Source: Verrucomicrobiota bacterium (GTDB lineage Bacteria; Verrucomicrobiota; Verrucomicrobiia; Opitutales; Opitutaceae). Taken from it: a stretch of DNA of 39,439 nt. The stretch is from positions 1 to 39,439 of the forward strand of contig JAQGON010000150.1 in the NCBI GenBank assembly GCA_028293565.1. Reading direction: 5' to 3'. Shown in pieces: positions 1-9,120 of the stretch. Position 1 is the first letter of the stretch. The number at the start of each line of letters is the position of its first letter. A program made the translations under genes and the position numbers. The notes beneath the pieces are model-generated. The model made no database searches. It saw only the letters and a program-made list of their open reading frames with translations, and was not told the origin of the DNA.

Positions 1-89
1 GCCGATTACAAGCGAGCTCCGGCGGCTTGGCACGAATCGAGGTAACAGGAAACCCGTCAGTGCTTCGTCAACTTCAACCCATTTAAACC

Positions 90-845
90 ATGTACGCTTC
101 AACTCAAGGTCTCGGAACTCCCGTCAAGGTCCCACGCCAGACCGCCAAGAATGTCGAAAGCCCAAGCACGTCGGCCCAGGAGGCTGTCGTCGATGCCAAG
201 CTCGTCGAACGCTTCAACAACGGTGACGACACCGCCTTCATCGAAATCATGGAACGCTACCGCGGGAAGATCTTCACGGTCACCCTCGGCCTGCTCCGCA
301 ACCATGCCGATGCCGAGGAAATCACCCAGGACACTTTCATCCGCGCCCATCGCGGGCTGAACCGGTTTCGCGGCGACTCGTCGCTGGCGACCTGGCTCTA
401 TCGCATCGCGGTGAACCTTGCGCGCAACCGCTACTGGTATTTCTTCCGCCGCCGCCGGCAGGACTCCCTGTCCCTCGACTGCGCGCTCGGCGAGGAGAAT
501 GCCGGCACCTTCTCCGACCTGGTGGCCGACGTGGCCCAGGATCCCGCGCAGGAAGCCGCCACCGGCGAGTTCTCCAATCTCATCAACCAGTGCATGGCTC
601 AGCTCGACGCGCGCCACCGCGAGATCCTCACGCTGCGCAACGTGCTGAACCGTTCCTACGAGGAAATCGCCGCGACGCTCGGCATCAATGTCGGCACCGT
701 GAAGAGCCGCATTGCCCGCGCCCGCGAAAACCTCCGCAACCTTCTGGCCGAGGCCTGCCCGGAATTTTCCCCGGAGTCCGCGCCGTCGGACTGGTTTATT
801 CCGACGCGTTCCAGCTACGGTCGCCCTGCTATCGCCGCCTGCTAA
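90..845 (+). CDS. ECF-type sigma-70 family RNA polymerase sigma factor
   Basis: A 251-residue protein with the two-domain layout of extracytoplasmic-function sigma factors. Region 2 lies at about residues 46-115, with the core-binding and -10 recognition helices around DAEEITQDTFIRA and TWLYRIAVNLARN. A helix-turn-helix region 4 follows at about 187-212 (SYEEIAATLGI, then VGTVKSRIARAR). It would direct core polymerase to a dedicated promoter set. A roughly 35-residue N-terminal extension and a 30-residue C-terminal tail make it longer than the usual 180-200 residues. No anti-sigma gene lies beside it here, so its signal is unknown; a partner could lie upstream of the window. ATG at 90 precedes the first conserved helix. 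A strong intrinsic terminator follows the stop, so it is probably monocistronic at its 3' end. Confidence 0.93.
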   Translation: MYASTQGLGTPVKVPRQTAKNVESPSTSAQEAVVDAKLVERFNNGDDTAFIEIMERYRGKIFTVTLGLLRNHADAEEITQDTFIRAHRGLNRFRGDSSLATWLYRIAVNLARNRYWYFFRRRRQDSLSLDCALGEENAGTFSDLVADVAQDPAQEAATGEFSNLINQCMAQLDARHREILTLRNVLNRSYEEIAATLGINVGTVKSRIARARENLRNLLAEACPEFSPESAPSDWFIPTRSSYGRPAIAAC

Positions 846-884
846 TCCACGCGGGCACGACCCCGCGTTCAGCCGCCGGCTGAG

Positions 885-917
885 AGTCCCGCCCCTCAAA
901 AGGCGGGACTTCTGTTT
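885..917 (+). terminator. Intrinsic terminator of the sigma factor gene
   Basis: A perfect 9-bp stem (AGTCCCGCC at 885-893 with GGCGGGACT at 902-910) and an 8-nt loop, followed by the T-rich run TTCTGTTT. It lies 40 bases after the sigma factor stop codon. Confidence 0.85.
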
Positions 918-922
918 CCGGA

Positions 923-945
923 GTGGCACGGGTCTCCGACCCGTG
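923..945 (+). repeat. Solitary REP hairpin (GTGG type)
   Basis: GTGG at 923-926 is followed directly by a 7-bp stem (CACGGGT, loop CTCCG, ACCCGTG). This is the half-unit of the inverted REP pairs seen at 18.1, 24.2, 25.2, 27.4, 29.0 and 31.3 kb. No inverted partner is visible nearby, so this is a single REP or a broken pair. Confidence 0.8.
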
Positions 946-1081
946 TGACCTCCGCCCGCCCAGCGCCACTCTTCGCAGCCTTCGACTCCGCCAACCCTTC
1001 CCGCGCCTCGGAAACGGAAACCCCTGCCGCTTCCCTCAGTAGGTTTGTCATTTCCGCCCGACACCATGTGCTCCTGGTGTC

Positions 1082-2239
1082 ATGCTTCCGGCCCCCATCA
1101 CCGTCGCGCCGCGCCACGCGCGGGGTTTCATGCGCCGCGCCCTGCGGCTCGACGAATTTGTGCCCAGCATCTCGGCCGCTCTCGAGCACCACGGCTACAT
1201 CCAGATCGACCCGATCAATATCTCCGGACGCATGCACGATCTCATCCTGCGCAACCGCGTCGCCGGCTATCGCGAGGGCGATTTGATGCGTCACCTGCAC
1301 GGTCCCGAAACCTCGCCTCCCGGGGCCAAACGGATCGCGTTCGAGCACCACTTGCCCGAGAGCCACGTGCTGGTCGCCTTTCCCCTCGAAGCGTGGCCGC
1401 ACCTGCTCACCGCGATGCAGGGCCGCACCCGGCGGGCCGGGGCATGGTCCGGACGCCTGACCCCCCGCGAGCGCGAACTGGCGCCGCACCTCATTGCCGA
1501 ATTGACGGCCCGCGGTCCGCTCGGCTCCGAAGACCTGCACGACGGCCGCCGCTCGCGGCGCGTCTGGGGTTCAATGACGCTCGCGAAGTCCACGCTCCAG
1601 AAGCTGTTTTTCCACGGACGCCTGCTCATCGCGGGCCGCAGCCACAACCGCCGCCTGTACCACCTCCCGGAGCGCGTGCTTCCGGCCGGCGTCCTCAGCC
1701 TCCCCGCGGCGGCCGCGGCCGAAACCGCCCGCTGGCTGACCTTGCTCAAGCTCCGCCAGCGCCGCCTGGTGACGTTGAAGAAAACCGAGATTCCCCTCGT
1801 CGCCGATGCGATCCAGCCCGTCGCCGTCGAAAATTGCCCGACGCTGTATTGTCTCCGCGACGACGTTCCCGCCCTGCTGGCCGCAGCTGAAACGCCCACG
1901 GCCGCCGCCCGCGCCAGTGCGGCGTCGGTCAAGCTCCTCGCGCCGCTCGATCCCTTGATTTACGACCGGACCGTGACCCGACGCCTTTGGGACTACGATT
2001 ACACGTGGGAAGCCTACACGCCGGCCCACAAACGGGTTCGTGGATATTACGCGCTGCCCGTGTTGTCGGGCACCGAACTCGTGGGGCACGTCGATCCCAA
2101 GGCCGACCGCGAGCGCCGCAAACTCATCGTCGTTTCACGCCGCGTCCGGCGCGGCCACCCCGTCGCCCCCGCCCTCCAGCAGCTCGCGCTCTTCCTGGGC
2201 CTGCAAGGGACGGCTGCCAACGTGAAAAGAAAACGTTGA
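1082..2239 (+). CDS. YcaQ-like winged-helix DNA glycosylase (HTH_42 family)
   Basis: A 385-residue protein of the HTH_42/YcaQ superfamily, monofunctional glycosylases acting on alkylated bases and interstrand crosslinks. The N-terminal segment GYIQIDPIN carries Q41-I42-D43, matching the Q-hydrophobic-D catalytic motif of the YcaQ branch (the AlkZ branch has QxQ). The C-terminal third has the family hallmark around LLAPLDPLIYDR, then RLWDYDYTWEAYTP and GHVDPKADR. Length is close to the family norm. ATG at 1082 directly precedes the conserved N-terminus. It is flanked by a solitary REP upstream and converges on a membrane protein gene downstream. The family is clear; the exact lesion repaired cannot be read from sequence. 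Confidence 0.88.
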   Translation: MLPAPITVAPRHARGFMRRALRLDEFVPSISAALEHHGYIQIDPINISGRMHDLILRNRVAGYREGDLMRHLHGPETSPPGAKRIAFEHHLPESHVLVAFPLEAWPHLLTAMQGRTRRAGAWSGRLTPRERELAPHLIAELTARGPLGSEDLHDGRRSRRVWGSMTLAKSTLQKLFFHGRLLIAGRSHNRRLYHLPERVLPAGVLSLPAAAAAETARWLTLLKLRQRRLVTLKKTEIPLVADAIQPVAVENCPTLYCLRDDVPALLAAAETPTAAARASAASVKLLAPLDPLIYDRTVTRRLWDYDYTWEAYTPAHKRVRGYYALPVLSGTELVGHVDPKADRERRKLIVVSRRVRRGHPVAPALQQLALFLGLQGTAANVKRKR

Positions 2240-2250
2240 TCGACGCCTTG

Positions 2251-2267
2251 GCGGAGCAGCGCTCCGC
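2251..2267. terminator. Hairpin between convergent genes, candidate bidirectional terminator
   Basis: A perfect 7-bp stem (GCGGAGC, loop AGC, GCTCCGC) lies in the 39-bp gap between the convergent genes ending at 2239 and 2279. No adjacent T-run is present on the plus strand, so termination is inferred from position and stem strength only. Confidence 0.45.
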
Positions 2268-2278
2268 GAGGCGGAAAC

Positions 2279-3481
2279 TCATTTCCTGCGTCCGGGATAT
2301 TCAAACCCCGAGCCCGGAGGATTGATGGGCACCGTCACATGCTCCCCCGCGCGGATCCGCGCCGCCCATTCGGGCCAGTGATAATCCTCATAGGGAACGA
2401 AGCGGAATGCGCTCAGGCTCGCACAGATCACCACTCCGCACGCGATCCGCACGAACCAGCGCAACGGTCCATCCCATCCGAGCACGAGCAGCCAGAGAAG
2501 AAGGACCTTCGCGCCGAAAAAATACCGGTCGCCGTTCCCCAGCCCGAACAGGACACCCGAATCCCGCCGGAATTTATAGACGATCACGCCGAGCGTCATG
2601 GCGATCGCCCCCCATAGCATGAGGCGGGTCGTCCGCGATGCGGGATCACGCATTCCCACGCCGGCCAAACCCACGGTCGCCAGAAACGCTCCCGCCGCCA
2701 GCCAGCCCGTTGCGGCCGCTTCGGCCTTCGGCGGCGGCAGCAAGAGGGAGCCCCAGGTCCGCAGCGCCACCACCCGGACCAATCCGCCGGCGGGGTCGCG
2801 GGAGGTCGACTCGGGAAGTCCCGCGTGCCGGTAGGTGAAAAACTGAAGGGAGGCGGCGCCGGCGACGACCGCCGCGAGCAGCCATGACGCGCGGCTCCGA
2901 CGCAGCGCTGCCCGCAAAAGAAAGAGCGGCGCAAAGAGAATTGAAAAAACGCCCGTCAATCCGACGAAGAGCGCGATCGCGACGTCGACGATCCCGTCCA
3001 CCGGCCGTTCCGGATCGCGCGCCACCAGCAGCAGGATCAAACCCATCGCCAGCACCCACTGCGCATTCGTCAACGACTGAAAAGCCTCTCCGGAATGAGG
3101 AACCAGCACCAGCGCGAGAGCGCAGAGCACGGGATGGCGCAGTTCCAACCGCGGCGAGAACAACACGAAAGTCACCCCCGCAACCATGGCGATGCTGGAC
3201 CAAAAATAGACCGCGGGGATCCACCTCGGGTCGAGCGCGGAGGCGGCCGCCGCCACCAAGCGAGGCAGGAAAAGATGATAGCCGCCGTAGCTTTGCGCGA
3301 TGGCCCGCGCACCCAGGACATCGGCCTGCACGAAAAAGATCGCCCCGTCCTCCGCCCAGAATTGCGGGTGCCGGAAAACCTCGGGCCGCCGGAGAAAGAG
3401 CACAGCCACGACCGCCGCAGCCGTCAAAATCGCGCGCCGCCACGGGAAAAACGGACGAGACGCGGGTGGAACGGCGGTCAT
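2279..3481 (-). CDS. Multipass integral membrane protein, unknown function
   Basis: A 400-residue, strongly hydrophobic protein with many predicted membrane helices. The first helix is at about residues 17-30, followed by the segment FWAEDGAIFF at 41-50 and a GYHLFLPRLVA stretch. An acidic pair after the first helix, in front of a long polytopic region, is reminiscent of GT-C type lipid-linked sugar transferases, but no diagnostic motif makes that firm. The open frame extends upstream to 3805, but the ATG at 3481 fits best because the upstream part lacks protein-like composition. It is divergent from another polytopic membrane protein starting at 3681, with a 199-bp shared promoter region, so the two may be co-regulated. 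Function is not assigned. Confidence 0.78.
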   Translation of the reverse strand: MTAVPPASRPFFPWRRAILTAAAVVAVLFLRRPEVFRHPQFWAEDGAIFFVQADVLGARAIAQSYGGYHLFLPRLVAAAASALDPRWIPAVYFWSSIAMVAGVTFVLFSPRLELRHPVLCALALVLVPHSGEAFQSLTNAQWVLAMGLILLLVARDPERPVDGIVDVAIALFVGLTGVFSILFAPLFLLRAALRRSRASWLLAAVVAGAASLQFFTYRHAGLPESTSRDPAGGLVRVVALRTWGSLLLPPPKAEAAATGWLAAGAFLATVGLAGVGMRDPASRTTRLMLWGAIAMTLGVIVYKFRRDSGVLFGLGNGDRYFFGAKVLLLWLLVLGWDGPLRWFVRIACGVVICASLSAFRFVPYEDYHWPEWAARIRAGEHVTVPINPPGSGFEYPGRRK

Positions 3482-3680
3482 GGCTCGACCGCGCCGGAGG
3501 GCGTCGACGCGGCGGGGTGCGCGGCGATTTTCGCCTGAGACGCCGGGCCGGCAAGGGGATGCGAAAAGAATCTCGGCAAACTGCCCCAAGTCTTTTTCAA
3601 GGAAGCGCCCCCGCCACAAGCACCAAGGCGTTCGCGGGAAAGGGCCCGGACTTTGGGTGTTTCCTTGCCGCGCGCGCGGC

Positions 3681-5318
3681 GTGAAGCTGGCCGGCGTCTT
3701 TTCCTCCGTCGTGGCCAAATTTCTGAGCAAAGCCCCAGCGTTCGCCTTCTCCTTCGCGGTGGCGGCGTTCGCCTGGCTGCGTTTTTCCGACAACACCGCC
3801 GACAACGACCTGTGGGGGCACGTGCTCTATGGGCAGCGCATGCTCGCGCTCGGGCATTTGGAAAAAGCGGACCCGTTCAGCTGGACCGCCGCCGGTGCGC
3901 CGTGGATCAACCATGAGGTGCTCGCCGAAATCGCGCTCGGCGCCGTCCACCGTGCCGCCGGCGGGAATGGACTCTGGCTCCTGGCGGTCGCCGTCGCCGG
4001 TTTGACGCTTGTCATCGCCCTCCGCGCCGGACGCCGCACCGCACCCGAAAAAGGCATCGGGCTGGTTCAGGCGGCATTGCTCGCGGCATCGACCAATGGG
4101 ATCGCGATGGGGTTTTCCGTCCGTCCGCAGCTTTTCACGATGCTCGCGCTGGTCATCTGGCTCGGCCAGATGCGTGCGCTCGAGCGCGGCGCCCGATGGC
4201 CGCTCGCCGCATTGCCTCTCCTGGCCTTGAACTGGATCAACACCCACGGCGGCGTGCTGGCTGCACTCGTCCTCCTCGGGCTCGCCGCCGCGGTCACCCT
4301 GGTCGTGGCGTGGCTGCCGGGACAAGGCGCCGACAGGATTTTTCTTCGGCCGCCAAGGGGACTCGGCGCGCGGTTCGCCGCCGCGTTCGGCCTCTGTCTC
4401 GCTAGCTCGCTCGTTACGCCATGGGGTCCCGCGAGCCTTCGCTGGCTGATCGAGTCCGTCGGATTCCCGCGTCCGGAAATCACCGAGTGGCGTCCGACGC
4501 CATTCGACTTTTCCCACGCTGCGTTCTGGGTCGCGGCGGCGATCAGTCTCATCGCCTGGATTGCCAGCCGGCGGGGGCGCAGCGCGTGGGAGGCGGCGAC
4601 AGTGGTCCTCCTCCTCGCCATGGCGTGGAGACATCAGCGGCACATCCCGCTCTTCCTGCTCGCCAACCTGGTCCTGACGCCGCCGCACCTGCTCGACCTC
4701 TTCCGGCGGATCGGCCCGCAAGTGTCCCGGCTGCGCTCGTCGCTGCAGAACGCCGTCGTGCGGGGCGTCGCCGTCCTCGCGTTGATCGCAGCCGGCGCGG
4801 CCGCCATGGCCGCGAGTTTTTCCCCGCCGAAGGAAAATCCGTGGACGATCGAGATCGAGCGCGACCTGTTCCCCTGCGCTGCGCTCGATTTCCTCCGCGA
4901 CCATCCTCTCCCGGGAAATCTCCTCGTGTTCTTCGACTGGGGCCAGCAGGCGATGTGGGAACTGCCGCAGAATCCGGTGTCGTTCGACGGTCGTTTCGAC
5001 ACGGTTTACCCGCGAGCCGTGATCGAGGCGCACTGGAGATTCTATCGCGGAGAAAATCCCGACCCGTCCGTGCTCGACCTGCGGCGCGCCGACGTCGCGT
5101 TGCTGCCCTCCGCGGGCGCGGGCGGCGAACTGCTCCTGAAATCGGGCTGGACTCTGGTCTACTCGGACCCGCTCGCCTCGGTCTGGGTGCGCGCGCTGCC
5201 GGCCCATCCTTCGCTCGAAGGCCTGCCCCTGCCCATCCGCGAAAACGGCGCCGCGACCGAAGGCCGGGAGGATTTTCCCCAGGAAAGCTCGCCGCGGGCC
5301 GGTCCCGAGAATTTTTAA
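3681..5318 (+). CDS. Multipass membrane protein, GT-C-like, unknown function
   Basis: A 545-residue polytopic membrane protein. After an initial helix (about residues 19-34) comes a conserved-looking acidic and aromatic loop (DNDLWGHV at 41-48, then ADPFSWT and WINHEV at 75-80). Roughly ten more hydrophobic segments follow, then a soluble C-terminal domain of about 150 residues (VFFDWGQQAMWELP, then SFDGRFDTVYP). This layout of early loop, membrane core and outward C-terminal domain is typical of GT-C glycosyltransferase-like proteins; the role is inference. The GTG at 3681 starts just before the first helix. The open frame runs further upstream, but that part overlaps the antisense gene and is not protein-like. 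Function is not assigned. Confidence 0.75.
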   Translation: MKLAGVFSSVVAKFLSKAPAFAFSFAVAAFAWLRFSDNTADNDLWGHVLYGQRMLALGHLEKADPFSWTAAGAPWINHEVLAEIALGAVHRAAGGNGLWLLAVAVAGLTLVIALRAGRRTAPEKGIGLVQAALLAASTNGIAMGFSVRPQLFTMLALVIWLGQMRALERGARWPLAALPLLALNWINTHGGVLAALVLLGLAAAVTLVVAWLPGQGADRIFLRPPRGLGARFAAAFGLCLASSLVTPWGPASLRWLIESVGFPRPEITEWRPTPFDFSHAAFWVAAAISLIAWIASRRGRSAWEAATVVLLLAMAWRHQRHIPLFLLANLVLTPPHLLDLFRRIGPQVSRLRSSLQNAVVRGVAVLALIAAGAAAMAASFSPPKENPWTIEIERDLFPCAALDFLRDHPLPGNLLVFFDWGQQAMWELPQNPVSFDGRFDTVYPRAVIEAHWRFYRGENPDPSVLDLRRADVALLPSAGAGGELLLKSGWTLVYSDPLASVWVRALPAHPSLEGLPLPIRENGAATEGREDFPQESSPRAGPENF

Positions 5319-5452
5319 AGGAGGAATTCCGGGCGACCGGGGGCGATTGCTTCCGGACGACTGCCCTCCCTCGAGAGTCCTCCTGTTAATAAGTTCCAGA
5401 TCAACGCCCGTTCTCGGTTAAGAAAACCCGCGGCCTCCTTTCGCAAAACCCG

Positions 5453-5479
5453 GGAAAAAAATCGTGTCGCGTTTTTTCC
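5453..5479. terminator. A/T-armed inverted repeat between membrane gene and recQ
   Basis: GGAAAAAA (5453-5460) and TTTTTTCC (5472-5479) form an 8-bp stem around an 11-nt GC-rich loop in the 200-bp gap before recQ. The T-tract lies inside the 3' arm, so it could end transcription from the preceding gene. Alternatively it is part of the recQ leader. Confidence 0.35.
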
Positions 5480-5518
5480 GTGCACCCGTCCCAAGGTCCC
5501 GCCTAATCAGGCCCCTTG

Positions 5519-7354
5519 ATGTCCGTCGCCACCGATCTGACCCAGCTCCTGAAGCGCACCTTCGGCTACGACACCTTCCGGCCGCTGCAGAGCGAGATCA
5601 TCGAGGCGACGCTGGCGAGCCGGGACGTCTTCGCGCTGCTGCCGACGGGAGGGGGGAAATCGCTCTGCTTCCAGCTTCCCGCGCTGGCCCGGCCGGGGCT
5701 GACGGTCGTGGTTTCGCCGCTGATCGCATTGATGAAGGACCAGGTCGATGCCCTGCAGGCGAGCGGCGTGGCCGCGACATTTCTCAACTCCTCCCTCGGC
5801 GCCGAGGAATCGCGGGCGCGCCTGCGCGGCCTCCACCGCGGCGAGTACAAGCTTCTCTATGTGGCGCCCGAGCGGCTGATGCTCGACGGCTGGGTCGAAC
5901 ACCTCAAGGCCTGGAACGTCGCATGCCTCGCGATCGACGAGGCGCACTGCGTGTCGGAATGGGGCCACGATTTCCGGCCGGAGTACCGGCAGCTCTCGCG
6001 TCTCCGCGCCCTGCTGCCGGAGGTGCCGATGATGGCGCTCACCGCGACGGCGACATCCCGCGTGCGCGCCGACATCGTCACGCATCTCAAGCTCCACGAG
6101 CCCGCGACCTTCGTCGCGAGCTTCAACCGTCCGAATCTCACCTATCGCGTCATTCCGAAGGACGAACCCCTCAAGCAGATCATCACCTTCGTGCGCCAGC
6201 GCGAGTCGGAGAGCGGCATCATCTACTGCGCGAGCCGCGCCGCCACGGAACGCGTCGCCGAGGCGCTCGCGGGGCGCGGATTCTCCGCGCGGCCCTACCA
6301 CGCCGGCCTGACCAGCGAGGAGCGCGCCACCAACCAGGATGCATTCCTGCGCGACGACACCCGCATCATCTGCGCCACGATCGCCTTCGGCATGGGGATC
6401 AACAAGCCCAACGTCCGCTGGATCATCCACCACGACCTTCCGAAGAACATCGAGGGCTATTACCAGGAAACCGGCCGGGCCGGACGCGACGGGCTGCCCG
6501 GCGACTGCCTGCTGCTGTTCAGCGCGGGCGACATCGCGAAGCAGACCCATTTCCTCGACGAAATCACCGACGAGCAGGAACAGCAGGTCGCCCGCGCCCA
6601 GCTCCGGCAGATCGTCCACTACGCCGAGAACGCCGGCTGCCGCCGCTGCGAACTGCTCGAATACTTCGGCGAAAAATTCCCGCTGGATAACTGCGCCGCC
6701 TGCGACAACTGCCTCGAGCCGCGCGACACCTACGACGGCACGGTCGTCGCCCAGAAATTCCTCTCCTGCGTCTACCGCATCGCGCAAAACAGCCGTTTCG
6801 CGGTCGGCAGCAACCACATCATCGAGGTCCTGACCGGCGCCGACACCGACAAGGTGCGCCGCTGGGGCCATGACCGGCTCACGACCTACGGCATCGGCGC
6901 CGAGCTTTCACGGCCGCAGTGGTCGGCGGTCGGCCGCGAGCTGGTCCGCCTCGGTCATCTGGCGGTCGCCGAGGGGGAATTCGCGACGATCGAGTTGACG
7001 GCGAAGGGGCTCGACGTGCTCAAGGCCCGCACGCCGATCACGCTCACCAAGCCGATGAGCCTGCCGAAAGCGAAGCGGGCGGCCCGCCGCGAAGGCGACA
7101 TCGAGTGCGACGAACTGCTCTTCGAACGGCTGCGCAGCCTGCGCAAGCGGCTCGCCGACGAGCGCAAGGTTCCCGCGTACATCGTCTTTGGAGACACGAC
7201 CCTGCGCGCGATGGCGCATCATTACCCGGCCTCGCCCCAGGCGATGGAGTCGATTCCCGGGATGGGCGAGAAGAAGCACGCCGAGTTCGCCGAGGTCTTC
7301 GCGCAGGAGATCGCGCATTATCTCGCGACGAATTCCCGGCAGAATTTTGGATAG
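5519..7354 (+). CDS. recQ: ATP-dependent DNA helicase RecQ
   Basis: A 611-residue RecQ, the 3'-5' helicase of recombination and fork repair. All modules are present. Motif I TGGGKS is at residues 43-48, the DEAH box at 140-143 is followed by the RecQ aromatic-rich loop (CVSEWGHDFRPEY), and motif VI is ETGRAGRDG at 317-325. Zinc-binding cysteines are C374, C392, C395 and C398. A winged-helix RQC region follows, then a C-terminal HRDC domain at about 530-605 ending in GMGEKKHAEF. Length matches E. coli RecQ (about 610). ATG at 5519 gives MSVATDL; an in-frame TTG three bases upstream is less likely. It converges with ilvA. Confidence 0.97.
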   Translation: MSVATDLTQLLKRTFGYDTFRPLQSEIIEATLASRDVFALLPTGGGKSLCFQLPALARPGLTVVVSPLIALMKDQVDALQASGVAATFLNSSLGAEESRARLRGLHRGEYKLLYVAPERLMLDGWVEHLKAWNVACLAIDEAHCVSEWGHDFRPEYRQLSRLRALLPEVPMMALTATATSRVRADIVTHLKLHEPATFVASFNRPNLTYRVIPKDEPLKQIITFVRQRESESGIIYCASRAATERVAEALAGRGFSARPYHAGLTSEERATNQDAFLRDDTRIICATIAFGMGINKPNVRWIIHHDLPKNIEGYYQETGRAGRDGLPGDCLLLFSAGDIAKQTHFLDEITDEQEQQVARAQLRQIVHYAENAGCRRCELLEYFGEKFPLDNCAACDNCLEPRDTYDGTVVAQKFLSCVYRIAQNSRFAVGSNHIIEVLTGADTDKVRRWGHDRLTTYGIGAELSRPQWSAVGRELVRLGHLAVAEGEFATIELTAKGLDVLKARTPITLTKPMSLPKAKRAARREGDIECDELLFERLRSLRKRLADERKVPAYIVFGDTTLRAMAHHYPASPQAMESIPGMGEKKHAEFAEVFAQEIAHYLATNSRQNFG

Positions 7355-7452
7355 GCCGCGCCGCCGGCGGGACTTCGCGCCCTTGCGCGGTGGCGTCGAA
7401 TCAACCTCCGCAAACCCTCCGCTCCCGGCCCGGGCCCCGGCCCAATTCGAAA

Positions 7453-8961
7453 TCAGCGCAGGAAGAGCCCGTAGGCCGCGCTGCCGGTTTCCTCGGTGTA
7501 CCGATAGCCGAGGGTCTTCAGGAATTGCCGGAACGTTTTCATCTCTTTTGGCGGCACCTGAAGGCCGATGAAAATCCGGCCGTAATCGGCGCCGAGGTTC
7601 CGGTAATGGAACAGGCTGATGTTCCAGTTTCGCGACATCGAGTTCAGGAACTTCATCAGCGCCCCCGACCGCTCCGGAAACTCGAAGTGGAAGACGAGTT
7701 CGTCGTGCGCCAGCGCCGAGCGCCCGCCCACCATGTGCCGCACATGCGACTTGGCCATGTCGTCGGTCGTCAGATCAAGCGCCTTGAATCCGTGCCGGCT
7801 GAAATGCGCCGCGATCCGCCGGCTCTCCGCCTGCCCCGCGATCTGGACGCCGACGAAAATGTGCGCCTGCTTCGCGTCGGCGATCCGGTAGTTGAACTCC
7901 GTGACGTTCCGGTTGCCGACGAGCGCACAGAATTTCCGCAGGCTGCCCGGGCCCTCCGGGATCGTGACGGCGAACAAACCCTCGCGGTGCTCGCCGACCT
8001 CGGCCCGCTCCGCGATGAATCTCAGCCGGTCGAAATTCAGGTTCGCCCCGCAGGCGACGGCCGCGAGCGTCTTTCCCTTCAGCCGCTTTCGCGCGACATA
8101 TTCCTTCGCTCCCGCCACCGCGAGCGCGCCGGCCGGCTCGAGCACCGCCCGCGTGTCCTCGAAGACATCCTTGATCGCCGCGCAGATGTCGTCGGTGTCC
8201 ACGCGCACGACTTCGTCGAGGTATCGCCGGCACAACCGGAAGGTCTCCCGCCCGACCTGCTTCACCGCCACGCCGTCCGCGAACAATCCGACGCGGTCCA
8301 GCTTCACGCGCCGGCCGGCGGCGAGCGAACGGTACATGGCGTCGGAATCCACCGGCTCGACGCCGATCACGCGGATCTTCGGGTTCACCCGCTTGACGTA
8401 GGCGGCGATGCCGGCCGCCAGCCCCCCGCCGCCGATGGCGACGAAGATGGCGTGCAGGGGCCCCTGATGCTGCTGGAGAATCTCCATCGCGATCGTCCCC
8501 TGCCCGGCGATCACGTCCGGATCGTCGAACGGATGCACGAACGTCAACCGCTGGGCCTTCTTGAGCTCCAGCGCGTGCCCCTGTGCCTCGTCGAAGGTGT
8601 CGCCAAACAGCACGACCTCGCCGCCGCGGGCCTTGACCGCCTGCACCTTCACCTGGGGCGTGGTCACCGGCATCACGATGACCGCGCGGCCGCCGAGGCG
8701 CTTCGCCGCCAGGGCGACCCCTTGCGCGTGATTGCCGGCCGAGGCGCAGACCACCCCGCGCCGCAGGACTTCCGGCGACAGCTGCGCCATCTTGTTGTAG
8801 GCGCCGCGGAGCTTGAACGAAAACACGCTCTGCATGTCCTCGCGTTTCAGCAGCAGCGTGTTGTTCAGCCGCGCCGAGAGGCTGGCCGCCTTTTCCAGCG
8901 GAGTTTCGCGCGCGACGTCATAGACGCGCGAGGTGAGGATTTTTTGTAGATAGTCGATCAT
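7453..8961 (-). CDS. ilvA: Threonine ammonia-lyase, biosynthetic type
   Basis: A 502-residue PLP enzyme converting threonine to 2-oxobutanoate, the first committed step to isoleucine. The PLP-binding lysine is K50 in SVFSFKLRGAYNK, and the phosphate-binding glycine loop is GGGGLAAGIAAYVKR. Two C-terminal ACT-like regulatory domains begin near VTIPEGPGSLRKF and FEFPERSGALMKF. That is the long, isoleucine/valine-responsive biosynthetic form (E. coli IlvA is 514 residues), not the short catabolic one. ATG at 8961 gives MIDYLQK, the usual short N-terminus; the open frame runs six codons further upstream. A GC-rich hairpin sits in its leader 15 bases before the start. Other branched-chain genes are not in the window. 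Confidence 0.96.
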   Translation of the reverse strand: MIDYLQKILTSRVYDVARETPLEKAASLSARLNNTLLLKREDMQSVFSFKLRGAYNKMAQLSPEVLRRGVVCASAGNHAQGVALAAKRLGGRAVIVMPVTTPQVKVQAVKARGGEVVLFGDTFDEAQGHALELKKAQRLTFVHPFDDPDVIAGQGTIAMEILQQHQGPLHAIFVAIGGGGLAAGIAAYVKRVNPKIRVIGVEPVDSDAMYRSLAAGRRVKLDRVGLFADGVAVKQVGRETFRLCRRYLDEVVRVDTDDICAAIKDVFEDTRAVLEPAGALAVAGAKEYVARKRLKGKTLAAVACGANLNFDRLRFIAERAEVGEHREGLFAVTIPEGPGSLRKFCALVGNRNVTEFNYRIADAKQAHIFVGVQIAGQAESRRIAAHFSRHGFKALDLTTDDMAKSHVRHMVGGRSALAHDELVFHFEFPERSGALMKFLNSMSRNWNISLFHYRNLGADYGRIFIGLQVPPKEMKTFRQFLKTLGYRYTEETGSAAYGLFLR

Positions 8962-8976
8962 GGTCGGCCGGAGGGA

Positions 8977-8995
8977 CACCCCCTCCGAGGGGGTG
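8977..8995 (-). promoter_or_regulatory. GC-rich hairpin in the ilvA leader
   Basis: A perfect 8-bp stem (CACCCCCT, CCG loop, AGGGGGTG) lies 15 bases upstream of the ilvA start codon, where it could hinder ribosome loading or serve as the terminator of an attenuator. No leader peptide rich in branched-chain residues was recognised, so any regulatory role is inference. Confidence 0.3.
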
Positions 8996-9120
8996 GGTCT
9001 GCCGGGAAATCCGGCCCATGTCGACGCCGATTGTGCCTTCGAATCTCACGCCGTCCCCTAGCAGCCGACGTCAGGAGACGGTTCTGGTGGCGACTGCCCG
9101 CGGCCCGGCGCCGTCTCAGC

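Noticed and set aside
48-71. ECF-type autoregulatory promoter upstream of the sigma factor (GGAAAC and CGTCAA)
   Set aside because: The spacing between the boxes is too short for a typical ECF promoter and the matches are partial.
7355-7452. Terminator between convergent recQ and ilvA
   Set aside because: Only GC-rich runs with no clean stem-loop or T-run were found.
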